Shown piece after piece: positions 12,195 through 22,378 of a stretch of DNA of 64,000 nt. Origin of the DNA: Chamaecrista fasciculata (taxonomy: Eukaryota > Streptophyta > Magnoliopsida > Fabales > Fabaceae). The notes beneath the pieces are model-generated. The model did not search any database. It was given only the letters and a program-made list of their open reading frames with translations, and had not been told where the DNA came from. Position 1 is the first letter of the stretch, and each line of letters starts with the position of its first letter. The stretch lies in the NCBI GenBank assembly GCA_003254925.1, contig QANZ01034463.1, positions 155,332-219,331 of the forward strand. Direction: 5' to 3'. Made by a program: the position numbers and the translations under genes.

Positions 12195-12593
12195 AGATAG
12201 GGAGGAAGGGATATTTACTTAATTAGTTTTCAAGTTATTCCCGTGTCCTGTGAAAGTTTGATTCATTAGCCGAAATAGGGAAAGGCGAAAGAGTAAAGCT
12301 GGCTAAATTGAAATGAAAAGACAAGAGTGAATTAAGAATTTCACAACTGTCTCTACTTTCAACTATTAACTATACAGACAGGTTGCATAGCATCTTATTT
12401 ATCAAGCAAAGTTCCACTTGAACGTGTTACATGCTATATACGCATAATTAAGAAAAACCTTGCATCACGCATTAATTTAGTCTGACAAGAGAGAATCCAT
12501 CACTGAATTTGAATTCAATCTTCTTTTTTGTTACGTTTTTCAAATTAAAATTTTAATTCAATATATATATATATATCCTCCAATGACATCACT

Positions 12594-13939
12594 TGTAACA
12601 TCCCAAATTTTAAAATAAAAGAATATTTTTAAATATAATTATACATGTTATATATATATGTTTTGGGAGGACTTTTATGAAAAAAAAATGGGGCAAAGGG
12701 ACTTGGTTGTAAAAGCTAGAAAGTTAGAGTGATTCAATTGTAATTTTAGCAAAACATTAAAAATATATATATATAGATGATGGAAAAAGGGAAGGCCACG
12801 TTATTTTGTAACTTTGTTTGTGTGTGTGTAAAAATGAAGAAGCCACGTTTTTAACTTAATTAACACATGGAGAAAGTGAAGCCACGCATACAAATTGGTT
12901 TTAAGGATGCGTGTATGCAAAATAAACTTGGAGGCTAATTGATGATATGACACACGTGGCATTTTGCAATTTGATATCTTCTTCTATATATAGCTACTAA
13001 TTTATGAAGAAAAATAACATGAAAAGAGGAGGCGAGACTGTGAGGTTTAGAGAGACAAGAAAATATTGAAAGAGCTAAGAAATTTAAGTCGAGAGAAAGT
13101 GAAAATAATGAGAGAGTGAGGAAGAGATGGACCGAAAAATAAAGAGAGAGATAAAAATAAGAAGAAACAGAGAAGAAATGGGAAATAGGAATATTCGGTG
13201 GAAATTAGGTTGGAAATGGATTCATCTCCTATTTTAATTATGTATAAGTTTACTTATGTTTTTATCTAATGAATATGATATATGATGTTTTATCTCAAAC
13301 TCAATAGCATGAATTATGAGAAATGACCATCTCTCAGAAGTCAGGGATGTGATCTCAAGATGACATACGGAGAGATATGATCATTGGTAAGGAATGTGAT
13401 CTCGAAGTATGACGGAGATATGATCCTCAGTAAGGAAGGTGATCTCAACGTGAGACATGATCCTTGGTAAGGAAAGTGATCTCAATGGTATTCCGTTTGG
13501 ATTCGGCTAGGGGACGCCCTGGTATACGGTATTACGTACGTATGTACGACGCTATGTATGACGAATTTATGTGTTGAGCTTGAGAATATGTTTTGAATGA
13601 ATATGATTATGTGACTTATACAGCTGGACGCATCATGCAATGTTTTTAACTATGTTTTCTTTCCTAATGAGGATTTCCAATTCTCACTCTTATTCATGAT
13701 GTATCCAGATTAACAGGTTGATGAATTGCAGCTTAGCTTCCACCTTGTAGAAGTCAATCCTTGGGGAGATATGACGTAGATGGAGTCTAAATAGGAATCT
13801 GAGGAGTTTTGGTTTCATTCAGAATGATTTATGTACCAATAATTATGTTGTATAATATTATTTAATGATTTTTATTAATAAATGAAGATTTATTTATAAA
13901 AATTTTAGTAACATCTAATCTAAAAGTCAGGGTGTTACA
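12594..13939. mobile_element. Solo LTR, 1,346 bp, TSD tcact
   Basis: The element begins tgtaacatccc and ends gggtgttaca, the TG...CA termini of a retrotransposon LTR. Both sides carry tcact (12589-12593 and 13940-13944), the 5-bp integrase duplication. No internal retroviral coding region or second LTR is present, so it is a solo LTR left by recombination. The termini resemble plant Ty3-type LTRs (inference). A GA-rich stretch and a short tandem repeat block lie inside. Confidence 0.85.
13349..13489. repeat. Short tandem repeat block inside the solo LTR
   Basis: Three to four degenerate units each begin gtgatctc and end (c/t)tggtaagga, with lengths shrinking from about 47 to 37 bp. It could be an enhancer-like array in the LTR U3 region (inference). 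Confidence 0.6.
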
Positions 13940-14417
13940 TCACTGCAACACTGTACTATTACATGTACACTAGCTATGTATATAACTTCAGTCAATTTAG
14001 TTAAAAAAAGAAAATCAATCAATTTACTTATTGAATCAATTTAATTACTATTGGAATATATAAAAACTGTAGCTTGCTTAGTTTAATTTGTTAGAATTTC
14101 TTGCTTGTGGTTGACGCATATGGAAGTACTGAAAACGCGACTTGAGTGAAATTTTCGTTAGAGACATAAAAGCAACCAGTCCGTTGGCGATCATCTCAGT
14201 CTCTCAATAATCTCAATGGAAGTACTGAATAATATAGAGGACAGTTCAGATCTAAAAAAGTTTGAGCATCCCGGCCTCTGTTGCTTGAGATTACATGTCC
14301 TTAATCATCATCATTAATTATTATAGTAATGTTTCATGTTGTGAGAGAATTATTAACTTGGAGTAAACTAAAGATTTAGTCTTTCAAAAATAATAATATT
14401 TCTAATTTAGTCAGCTG

Positions 14418-14830
14418 GCTATTGTCTAAATATATAGTAGAGGTTTTTCAAATTGTTGCTATTATATTTAGCGTCGGTTTTGTGAAATTGCCGCTAATAT
14501 CTTTATGCAAATCGTTGCTATTGAATTTAGCCGCGGTTACACAAGCTATTGCTATTATTTTTTCATATCGTCGTTATTGTTTTAGTGACAATTTTGTAAA
14601 TCATCGCTATTATCTTTAGCAATGGTTTAGCAGACTGCCACAATGGTCTTAAGAAGTAGTTTCTGCGAATTGTCTATTATTTCTAACAATGGCATAAAAA
14701 ATCATCTTTATTGTCTTTAGTGACAATTTTGTGAATCACCACTATTGTTTTCAGCAGTGATTTTGCAAATCGCAACTATTATTCCTAGCGACCATTTTAT
14801 TATATTGTAGCTATTGTCTTTTAGTAAATA
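14418..14830. repeat. Degenerate tandem array of a cggttttgyraatcg-type unit
   Basis: About seven units of ~50-60 bp carry variants of tttagygryggttttg followed by aaatcgycgctatt. The unit is partly self-complementary. Similar arrays occur at sub-terminal regions of plant CACTA elements (from memory, not checked). No transposase or clear termini are seen. Confidence 0.5.
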
Positions 14831-15061
14831 TCTTGAATAAACAATAGAGCATGCATTTAGATCACAAAATGACTCTTTGACTAAAATAATAAAAAAAAAA
14901 CATTTTTGCAATGATATCGATCACATATATATATAGAGATAAAATAAAATATATTTATCGTACGCCAAACATTATATCAATTTGTAATTTTACTTGTAAA
15001 GTTTATAAATAAAATAATCCAGTGGTACACGTAATTTTGGAAAACAAAAGTGAAATTATAT

Positions 15062-18000
15062 TTAAAGCGAAGACGATGGAGGAGGAGGAGGAGAAGAAGT
15101 AGCAGGGGTGGCCTTGTAGCTTCGTTGTGGCACATGTTTAATAGTAGCCCACACCAAATCAAAGTACAAGGGAAACTGTCCCAACGCAAAAAGCGTGATA
15201 GGCAGCGAGGTGACTGCATATATAGGAAGCGCTATGTAATGAAACTGATCCTTCACCACAAAAAAATGTCCTGCACAGAACGACACCAACATTGAAGCAA
15301 TCGACATGAACAACGACGTCAATCCCCACAACAGTTTCCTCGGAAGCTCTTTCCCAAAATCCGACTCTTGAAATCGAGATGTCAGTATTGACAAAAACAT
15401 CACTACGGCTGTGATGGAGCAACATAGGGCCACCAATGATGACATGGCAAACAAGTTGAATGCTAGCTGCCTTTCCAGCACTGGCTGTCCGCTATCTTGT
15501 TTCAACCCTCCGGGCACTGTCGCCGATGTCGCAAACGCCACCGTCGCTATCAGCGCCGCCACCACCGAGCACGATTCCGAGGTTTTAGTCAGCCACTCAC
15601 CGCCGCTTCTCACCAGCTCCTTGTGAGTCTCCGTGAAGATGTCCTTTGGGGTCTTGTTCTGCTTGTTGTACCGCAAAAAGAAGTTAGCAGGCATGGATCC
15701 TTTCACAAACTGCATCCATTATCATCATTAACTAACAAATTCATATAGCTGTACGCTACTTAATAATAAAAAAATTTGTTGAATTTTATTGACAAAAAAG
15801 ATTAAATATAGTAATTTAATAACTTTTAAAAAGTAAATTATTATGTGTATATATTATACCTCGTACCACTTGATTTCCCATTGCATTTGGAGTGCAGCGC
15901 CTGGAATGAGCCAAGGCTTGTAGTCTCCAAGCTTGGCTGCCATGTGCAATGCACTGTTTCCTTCATTATCCACTTTCCGAAACAGACTTTCTTTCAGTAT
16001 CTCCCTTCTCAGTAGTACTAGTACCTGATATACATGGGGTTGCCTGTTCTCTACTGCCAATAGCACTATGTTCTTTTTCTCATCATTCATATCGTGAATT
16101 GCCACCGGGAATAATTCCAGAATCTTCTCCACTATTTCGGTTACTCCGTTCTTTGCGGCGATTAATATGGGTGTCTCGATTTTCTTCTTTTTCGAATCTA
16201 CGTACACATAATCAATGTAACTCTTATTAATTAGCTTCTGCATTAATCTATTTAGCTCATTAATCAATCAAGATATATATAAAGTAATTTATTCAACCTT
16301 GTGATTGGTTCTTGGGGGGTACCGTGGGGGTTCTACTAATATTGCCTGCTTCGTCAATACCATAAGGAGCCGAAGCAGTGTCTTCTTGAAAAGGAATATC
16401 AGATGCATGAGGTATGCTTCCATTGTCATCATACTCATACAAGACAGCACGACAAAGAAGTTCATTCATTATTTGAACAGACCATGTGTGTTGCTCCTTC
16501 TTCCGTTGTATCTTCTTCAATTCACTCGATCCTGCAACACACAGGTATATATTAATTTCGCCTAATATAATAGAAGCATATTTTTATTCATATATATATA
16601 TTCTCTACATTTTGTAAAGAATACACACCCGTGACCCGTGTTCATAGATAATAAAAGCTATATATACATGTTAAAAAAAAAAAAAAGGCTATATATACAT
16701 ACCTTGTCCAAGAATGACCATCATGGTCAAATATACAAACTTGAAAAAATTACAGCAGGTTTTGTAATTAGGTGGATACAACGGATGCCTCCGAGCTCTG
16801 GCTTTCGATCCTACACAATATTATTAAATTATAGAGTACACAGTGAATCGTATTGTTGGTGATCATATTCCAAATCCAAGATCTTTTTAACTTTCCTTCT
16901 ATTCAGTACTGTTTTCCAAAGAACAGTTAAATTAAAAAGAATTTCCGAATTAGTAAAACTGAAAGAATTCTCACCAGCATCGCGGGTATGATCTCCTCCC
17001 ACTTCGACATCTGCACCATTATTTGATGACTGACCTTGATCTCCTTTTCGTATAAATTTCGCTTTCAAATAATGTGCCATAGGAAACTTGTTGGTAACTG
17101 CTGGAAATTAATTTGAATTTAGTATTGAAAATTACAATAAATTATTAAATATGAATTCATGTGTATAAAAGAAATACAGGGTATAATAAGAAAGAAATTA
17201 AATGTGGAAAACCAAAATAAGAGGGATATATATTTTGTATACCAACTCGGAGCGCAGTCTTGGTGAGTTTGAAAAGGTGCCAGCATGTCTTGTAATTATG
17301 TGGAAGTTGTGGAACTGATTTGGCTTTCCTTGGCCTTAGAAATTTGTCTTGGTCAAATTTTGCTACTTCTAACTCATCCACCAGTATACCTTTAATTTGG
17401 ATTTAACATATTAATAATATTGAGGAATCATATTGACAAAGGTCTATTGGTAATTAACAAGTGCTTAATTAATTAATTACACTTACAGTGATAGACGATC
17501 AATTGAAATCGGCGAAGGTGGCTACCACTTTTGAAGGCAGAAGGCTTGGCTGCTAGCAGATGTAGTGGAGACAAGCCCTGTTCATTCACCCAGTTCACTA
17601 GTTCTTCATAAAGGTTGATGATTTGGAATGCCAAATCTGACATCAATTAATTCAAACTGATTAATTAATAATTATCCCTCACACATTCACACACACACAA
17701 TAAATAAAGGTCAAATTATCAAACTGAATGAAAAATATATATATAGCGTACCAAAATAGTCTCCGGCGATTGCACAGTGAAGAATAGTGTCACCGCCGTT
17801 CCTTCTACAGTTACCATATTGAGGGGAAGAGGAAGAAGAATTGGAAGGAGGGTTTCGGATAAAATGAAGGCAAAGAAAAGCTTGCTTTCTTCCATGCAGT
17901 GCGGCCAAGAACAAAGGAGTCTCGCCGTCAACGTTACGAACATCCACTAACGGCGGGTGTTTGTTTGCGATCACCACGCACATTTTCAGATTCCCCATCG

Positions 18001-18280
18001 ACGCCGCTATGTGAAGAGCCGTGTTGTTTCTCTCATTCAAAATTTCCAGTGCTGACGTGGACACGATGCTGACCATTTCTTCCACCACATCTTCCCTCCC
18101 ATCCGACACTGCTATATGCAAAGCTGTGTCTCCCGTCCGAGTAATCTTAACCGAGTGAAGCCTTCTATCCTCCTTGTACATTCCAATCACCTCTTTCCAT
18201 CTTCCTTTCATTGCGTATGTAAATACTTTCTTCTTGCTTTCCACATCCATCGTCTCTCTAATAACTTTTAATTTTCTCAC
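15062..18280 (-). CDS. Ankyrin-repeat/PGG-domain membrane protein, copy 3 (ITN1/ACD6-like)
   Basis: Eight exons: 18280-17752, 17636-17487, 17389-17243, 17097-16975, 16810-16703, 16531-16298, 16197-15860 and 15709-15062. They join to 758 aa. Ankyrin repeats: [54 protein letters not shown], and in exon 7 [16 protein letters not shown] and [17 protein letters not shown]. The PGG domain is in exon 8 (aa 544-758) with PGG at aa 609-611, four membrane spans and a Pro/Ser-rich tail. The ATG at 18250 ([10 protein letters not shown]) aligns better with copies 1 and 2 than the upstream ATG at 18280, so the true start may be ten codons in. This is the most diverged of the three; exon 4 (aa ~276-316) shares no obvious sequence with the other copies. 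Confidence 0.88.
16657..16700. mobile_element. Poly(A) micro-insertion E (18 bp) beside a splice donor
   Basis: gctatatatacat at 16657-16669 and 16688-16700 flanks gtt plus a run of A and a final g. The right-hand repeat ends 2 bp from the end of exon 5 of ankyrin copy 3 (16703), so it abuts the donor GT (16702-16701). The target duplication preserved the donor context. Confidence 0.6.
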
Positions 18281-19618
18281 TTCCTACTTCTTAATTATAT
18301 ACCATATATAATGAAAGGGGGGTTGCGTTCTTATCAAGTTATTCCTATATATATTTGAGAGGGACAAATCGGGGAGAGGTGAATAGAGACAAAACAACGA
18401 CAAAAGAAAAAAAAGGAAAAGGTAAAAGAATAAAGAAGAAAAGACGAATATAATGTTCATCCCTAGACGATTGGAGGGATCTTTGTTTATTATTATTTTC
18501 TGCCGGGAATTACCGATGCAATCTTTCTTTATCTTTATTAATAGTAAACAAACTTCACTAAGGCACCACATGCGTTCCACGTTCTTTTGTTTTTTAAGTG
18601 TACTTATGACGAGTGTTGGGCTAAATATGGGCCTGCCATCTTCTTAATCTCATTCTCATATACATGTTATGTTTCTAAAAATTGCTTCCGGCTTTTTCTT
18701 TCTGAGATTGAGCGGCATAAACCAGAAAGAAAAAGTAGTCTTTAGTCCTTAACAATTGCTTCATTAAGGACTAAGTTTTTCAAGTTTCCTTTTAATATTG
18801 CCTTACCCAAAATTGGCCTCAAAGCCTAAGAAGCCTGGATATGTCATCACTCATCACTCCACAACCTCAACGCAGTGACGAATTTATCATGTTCCATATT
18901 TTCTCCAAATTGATTGAAGTGATAGCAGAGGAGAGAATGGAACAAGGAAATAATCCAGTGAAAACCACACACGTGGCATTACGTGAAGCACTAGACCTAA
19001 TGAACCGTATAGATTTTTCTACAGCACAAACAGCACCAAAAAAAAAATAAGTATGGTAGAGGATCCATCTGACAATGCTTCTATATTATAGCTTGTCCCT
19101 CTTTGGTGTTTGCCTGTTGGGCTTATTTTCTAGTTGCCTTGTTGTCTTTTTGGTGCTTGGGCCTGCATCTTCACGTTGCCCAGTTAGTCTCCGCTGTGTT
19201 TGGGCCTTTGTTGGCCTGGGTGTTTTTCTGCCTTTTTATCCAAAAAAAATATATATATAATTTTAACAAATGAATAAATTATTTTTATGAATAAATGAAT
19301 AATTATTAAAACTAAAAAAATAGTGGTGATGTTCCCCCCACGGCACACGGGAGGGACGGGATGTATCAAGAAGTTTCTAAAGAGCAGCCCTAAACCGCCA
19401 TTTAGGCCTAGTAACTTCCTTTGGTGGACCTTATCGGAGACTTTGAATTTTTTAGTGTTGTTTTGACTTTTGATTTTCTTATTCGGCATTCGATCGGCAC
19501 AACATAGAAACTGAAAAGCCCTATCTTCTGTACATATTCATTTTCATCGACTCGATTCGTTTCCCTCAATTTTCCGCCATCAATCTCCGTAGCAAGGCAA
19601 GCCTGATTCGCCGTCAAC
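18281..19618 (+). other. Spacer with a probable LINE 3' end (~19075-19247)
   Basis: No gene is recognised. Bases ~19075-19247 are T/G-rich with repeated ttgggcc/ttggcct segments and end cctttttatccaaaaaaaa. This resembles the 3' untranslated end of plant L1-type LINEs. The open frames over 18841-19260 look incidental. The region just before 19619 is the probable leader of the LIFEGUARD gene. Confidence 0.4.
18334..18354 (-). promoter_or_regulatory. Shared motif and TATA-like box of ankyrin copy 3
   Basis: tcaagttattcc (18334-18345) runs into ctatatatat (18345-18354), read on the minus strand as a TATA-like box 65-105 bp upstream of the two candidate ATGs. Confidence 0.4.
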
Positions 19619-21398
19619 ATGTGGAAAACTGATGATGTCGAAGCCGGAGGAGTCAGGCCTCTCTATCCCATGATGCTTGAGAACCCTGAACTCCGCTGGT
19701 CCTTCATACGCAAAGTCTACTCCATTATCACCCTTCAATTGCTCGCCACCATTGCCGTTGCTTCCGTCGTTGTCACCGTCCGTCCCATTTCCACCTTCTT
19801 CGTTACCACTACTGGTGGCTTGGCTCTCTACATCATACTCATCATCACCCCTTTTATTGGTATTTCATTTCCCCTTTTTTCTTTCCATTTTCATATCCAA
19901 TGTTTTTATTCTGTTTTTTTTCCCATTATTGATGTTTAAGGATCGTCTTTCTGCTTATTTTGCAGTCCTATGCCCCTTGTACTATTACCATCAGAAGCAC
20001 CCGGTGAATTACCTCCTTCTTGGAATTTTCACGGTTTCTCTGGCTTTTGCTATTGGATTGACTTGTGCATTCACCAGTGGTAAGATTGTGTGATCTCTCT
20101 GTGCTGTTAATGTGGTGATTTAGTATAATTCTATGATTAACCTGAATAAAGAGGTTTTTTTTTTAAACTCTGAAATCATAGAACCCTAGAAATGGCTTAT
20201 GGTTTATGAAGCATTCCTCTGTTTGGATAAGATTAGAATCCCTGGACTTTACATGCTGGATGAGCGAATCTAATCAGTTCTTGAACATTTCTATGATCTG
20301 AATTCATTTGGCATAATAAGTATTCCAATTATGAGAACACTTGTCTCTTATTTTAGGATTACTCTTTACATAAAGTGGGATTTAGGGCAAGTCATCCCCA
20401 TAGATTGTGTGCCTTACCCTTTTGTCTGTTTTTCTTTGCTATGCGGAATGTAAGGTCACCTTGGTCTCCTATATTAGTTTTTTTTTTTTGGGTTACAGTC
20501 TCCTATATTAGTTTTGTTCTATGTGAAATAGCTCTAAGGCCAACTTAGTTATTTTAGCAGCTTTGAAAGACTGACCTTTCACTTTGAAGATGCGTGATTG
20601 GATGACTATATCAAGGTTCTCTTGATGCTTTTAACCATAATACTCTGATCTGATGATGGTGTTTCCATTCTCTTTTTTTTTTTTATTGAAAAATAAATAG
20701 TAAGGATAAGATTTTGAATTCGTTAGTTTCTATCTCCTTAATAAGGTTCCAATTCCAATCTGTACCTATGTGGCCAATGGAAACTGAAGTATTAATGAAG
20801 CCTAATTTGTGATTGTAAAATTATGGTTCTTAAGTTATGGCTTATTGTTATCCTTGGTAGAAATAGTGTCTTTTCAGTTACAATTTCCAATTTTTTCCAT
20901 TAACTAGTCTTTTATTTTTCAAATGACTGGAAACAGGGAAGGTTATTCTGGAAGCAGTCATATTAACCACTGTGGTTGTGGTTAGCCTGACACTCTACAC
21001 ATTTTGGGCAGCAAGAAGAGGCCACGATTTCAACTTCCTTGGTCCCTTTTTGTTTGGTGCTGTAGTTGTTCTTATGGTATTCGCTTTTATTCAGGTATTT
21101 TGGTCTCTAATTGACTGCCTGACTGACTAGCATGTATATCCCTTCTGATCTTTCATGAGATTATTTTTATAACATGCTCCATATGTTGCAGATTCTCTTC
21201 CCGCTGGGTAAGATATCAGTGATGATCTATGGGTGCCTGGCTGCGATTATATTTTGTGGCTACATCGTATTTGATACGGACAATCTAATTAAAAGATACA
21301 CGTACGATGAGTACATCTGGGCTGCAGTGTCATTGTACCTGGACATCGTCAACCTCTTCCTCTCTCTCCTCACTATTTTCAGAGCTGCTGACAACTAA
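19619..21398 (+). CDS. LFG: LIFEGUARD-type Bax-inhibitor-1 family membrane protein
   Basis: Four exons: 19619-19859, 19966-20079, 20937-21094 and 21192-21398, giving 239 aa in frame, the usual length for plant LIFEGUARD proteins. The sequence starts MWKTDDVEAGGVRPLYPMML and has NPELRWSFIRKVYSIITLQL, which is diagnostic. About seven hydrophobic spans follow, and it ends YDEYIWAAVSLYLDIVNLFL...FRAADN. The family comprises multi-spanning endomembrane proteins, related to TMBIM/BI-1, that suppress cell death and influence calcium homeostasis. In plants they are linked to powdery mildew susceptibility and autophagy. Which LFG paralogue this is cannot be settled here. Intron 2 contains poly(T) micro-insertion F. 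The exon sequence looks intact. Confidence 0.93.
20464..20515. mobile_element. Poly(T) micro-insertion F (16 bp) with 18-bp TSD
   Basis: gtctcctatattagtttt is perfectly repeated at 20464-20481 and 20498-20515, flanking eight T plus gggttaca. On the minus strand this reads ...aaccc then poly(A), the same junction as the SINE at 10469-10676. It lies in intron 2 of LFG. Confidence 0.75.
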
Positions 21399-22378
21399 GG
21401 AGATTATTGCACCTATTTCTCCGAGAAATCTCATTTTGGGGATTGCTGTGGCTTTAGGAAAACAATCCTTGTGGAACAATATTTGAATCAATCGTGCCTC
21501 TTTTTTTCTGTGTTTACGAGTGAGATCTTGTACAATGTAACAGTGTATCATTGCTGGTATATAGTTGGTTGATACATAATTGTAGATACATTTACGATTT
21601 TCTCTTTTCCAATTGGCAATTAGACATGTTCCTTAGAAAGTGGAGTAGATGTATCGCCAAGCCTAGCCTAGCCTATTACCCTTCCATCTAAACTCGATGG
21701 TATTCATATAGTCCTTTTGGTTTTCTGTTTTCATAGACCTCTTTGTCATGCGCTTTATTGCATTTGTTCTTTGCACAAATTGAAGTCTCTAGCACCAGTT
21801 CAGTTGTATTTTTGCATTGCGCGTTGAATAGGACTAAGCTACCTCTTGTTGGTGAATTGAGTCAACTGAACATGACAATGCCTACCTGAGGTGGCATTCC
21901 CTCTTTTTTTACCGGGGTTTTCTCTGTTAATTTGTTGAGATATTATTCTGTTCCCTTTGGTGCTATGTTTCATGTTTTCATTTTCGCAAACTGCCGAAGA
22001 ATATCATTTCACTCATGCTTGTGTTGGTTGAAAGACTCACTAACTCACCATATGTATTCAGATTTGTATTTTATAGGGATGTGTGGACGACTTGATCTTG
22101 CGTCTAATGTAGTATTGTAACTCGTCATTGTAACACATTCAAGCTATTTATTTGATCAAATATCTAGTCAGACACAATTCCTTCGACACACTTATCTAGC
22201 CAACAAATCATTCCTGCGTTACTAAAATTTAAACATTAGTGTCCTTGGCATCTACGAATGTTTCACACTGAAAAGATATGTAAAATCACACCTGGGCACG
22301 TTGGGTTGATTTTAGTACAGCAGTCAACACTAAGTACAGACTATTTAGTAGGTAATAACTAGACTCCAATAATAGAAT
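21399..22378. other. Convergent 3' region between LFG and the VAN3-binding gene
   Basis: This holds the two 3' untranslated regions, which face each other. I see no further gene, RNA or repeat. Confidence 0.5.

Larger units (their letters stand above)
12101..15061. other. Spacer between ankyrin copies 2 and 3
   Basis: No gene is seen. It contains the copy 2 promoter region, a solo LTR (12594-13939), and a block of degenerate tandem repeats (14418-14830). Confidence 0.6.

Noticed and set aside
18841..19260. Two open frames before LIFEGUARD
   Set aside because: The second covers a probable LINE 3' end. The first has no recognisable family or start context. Neither was called a gene.
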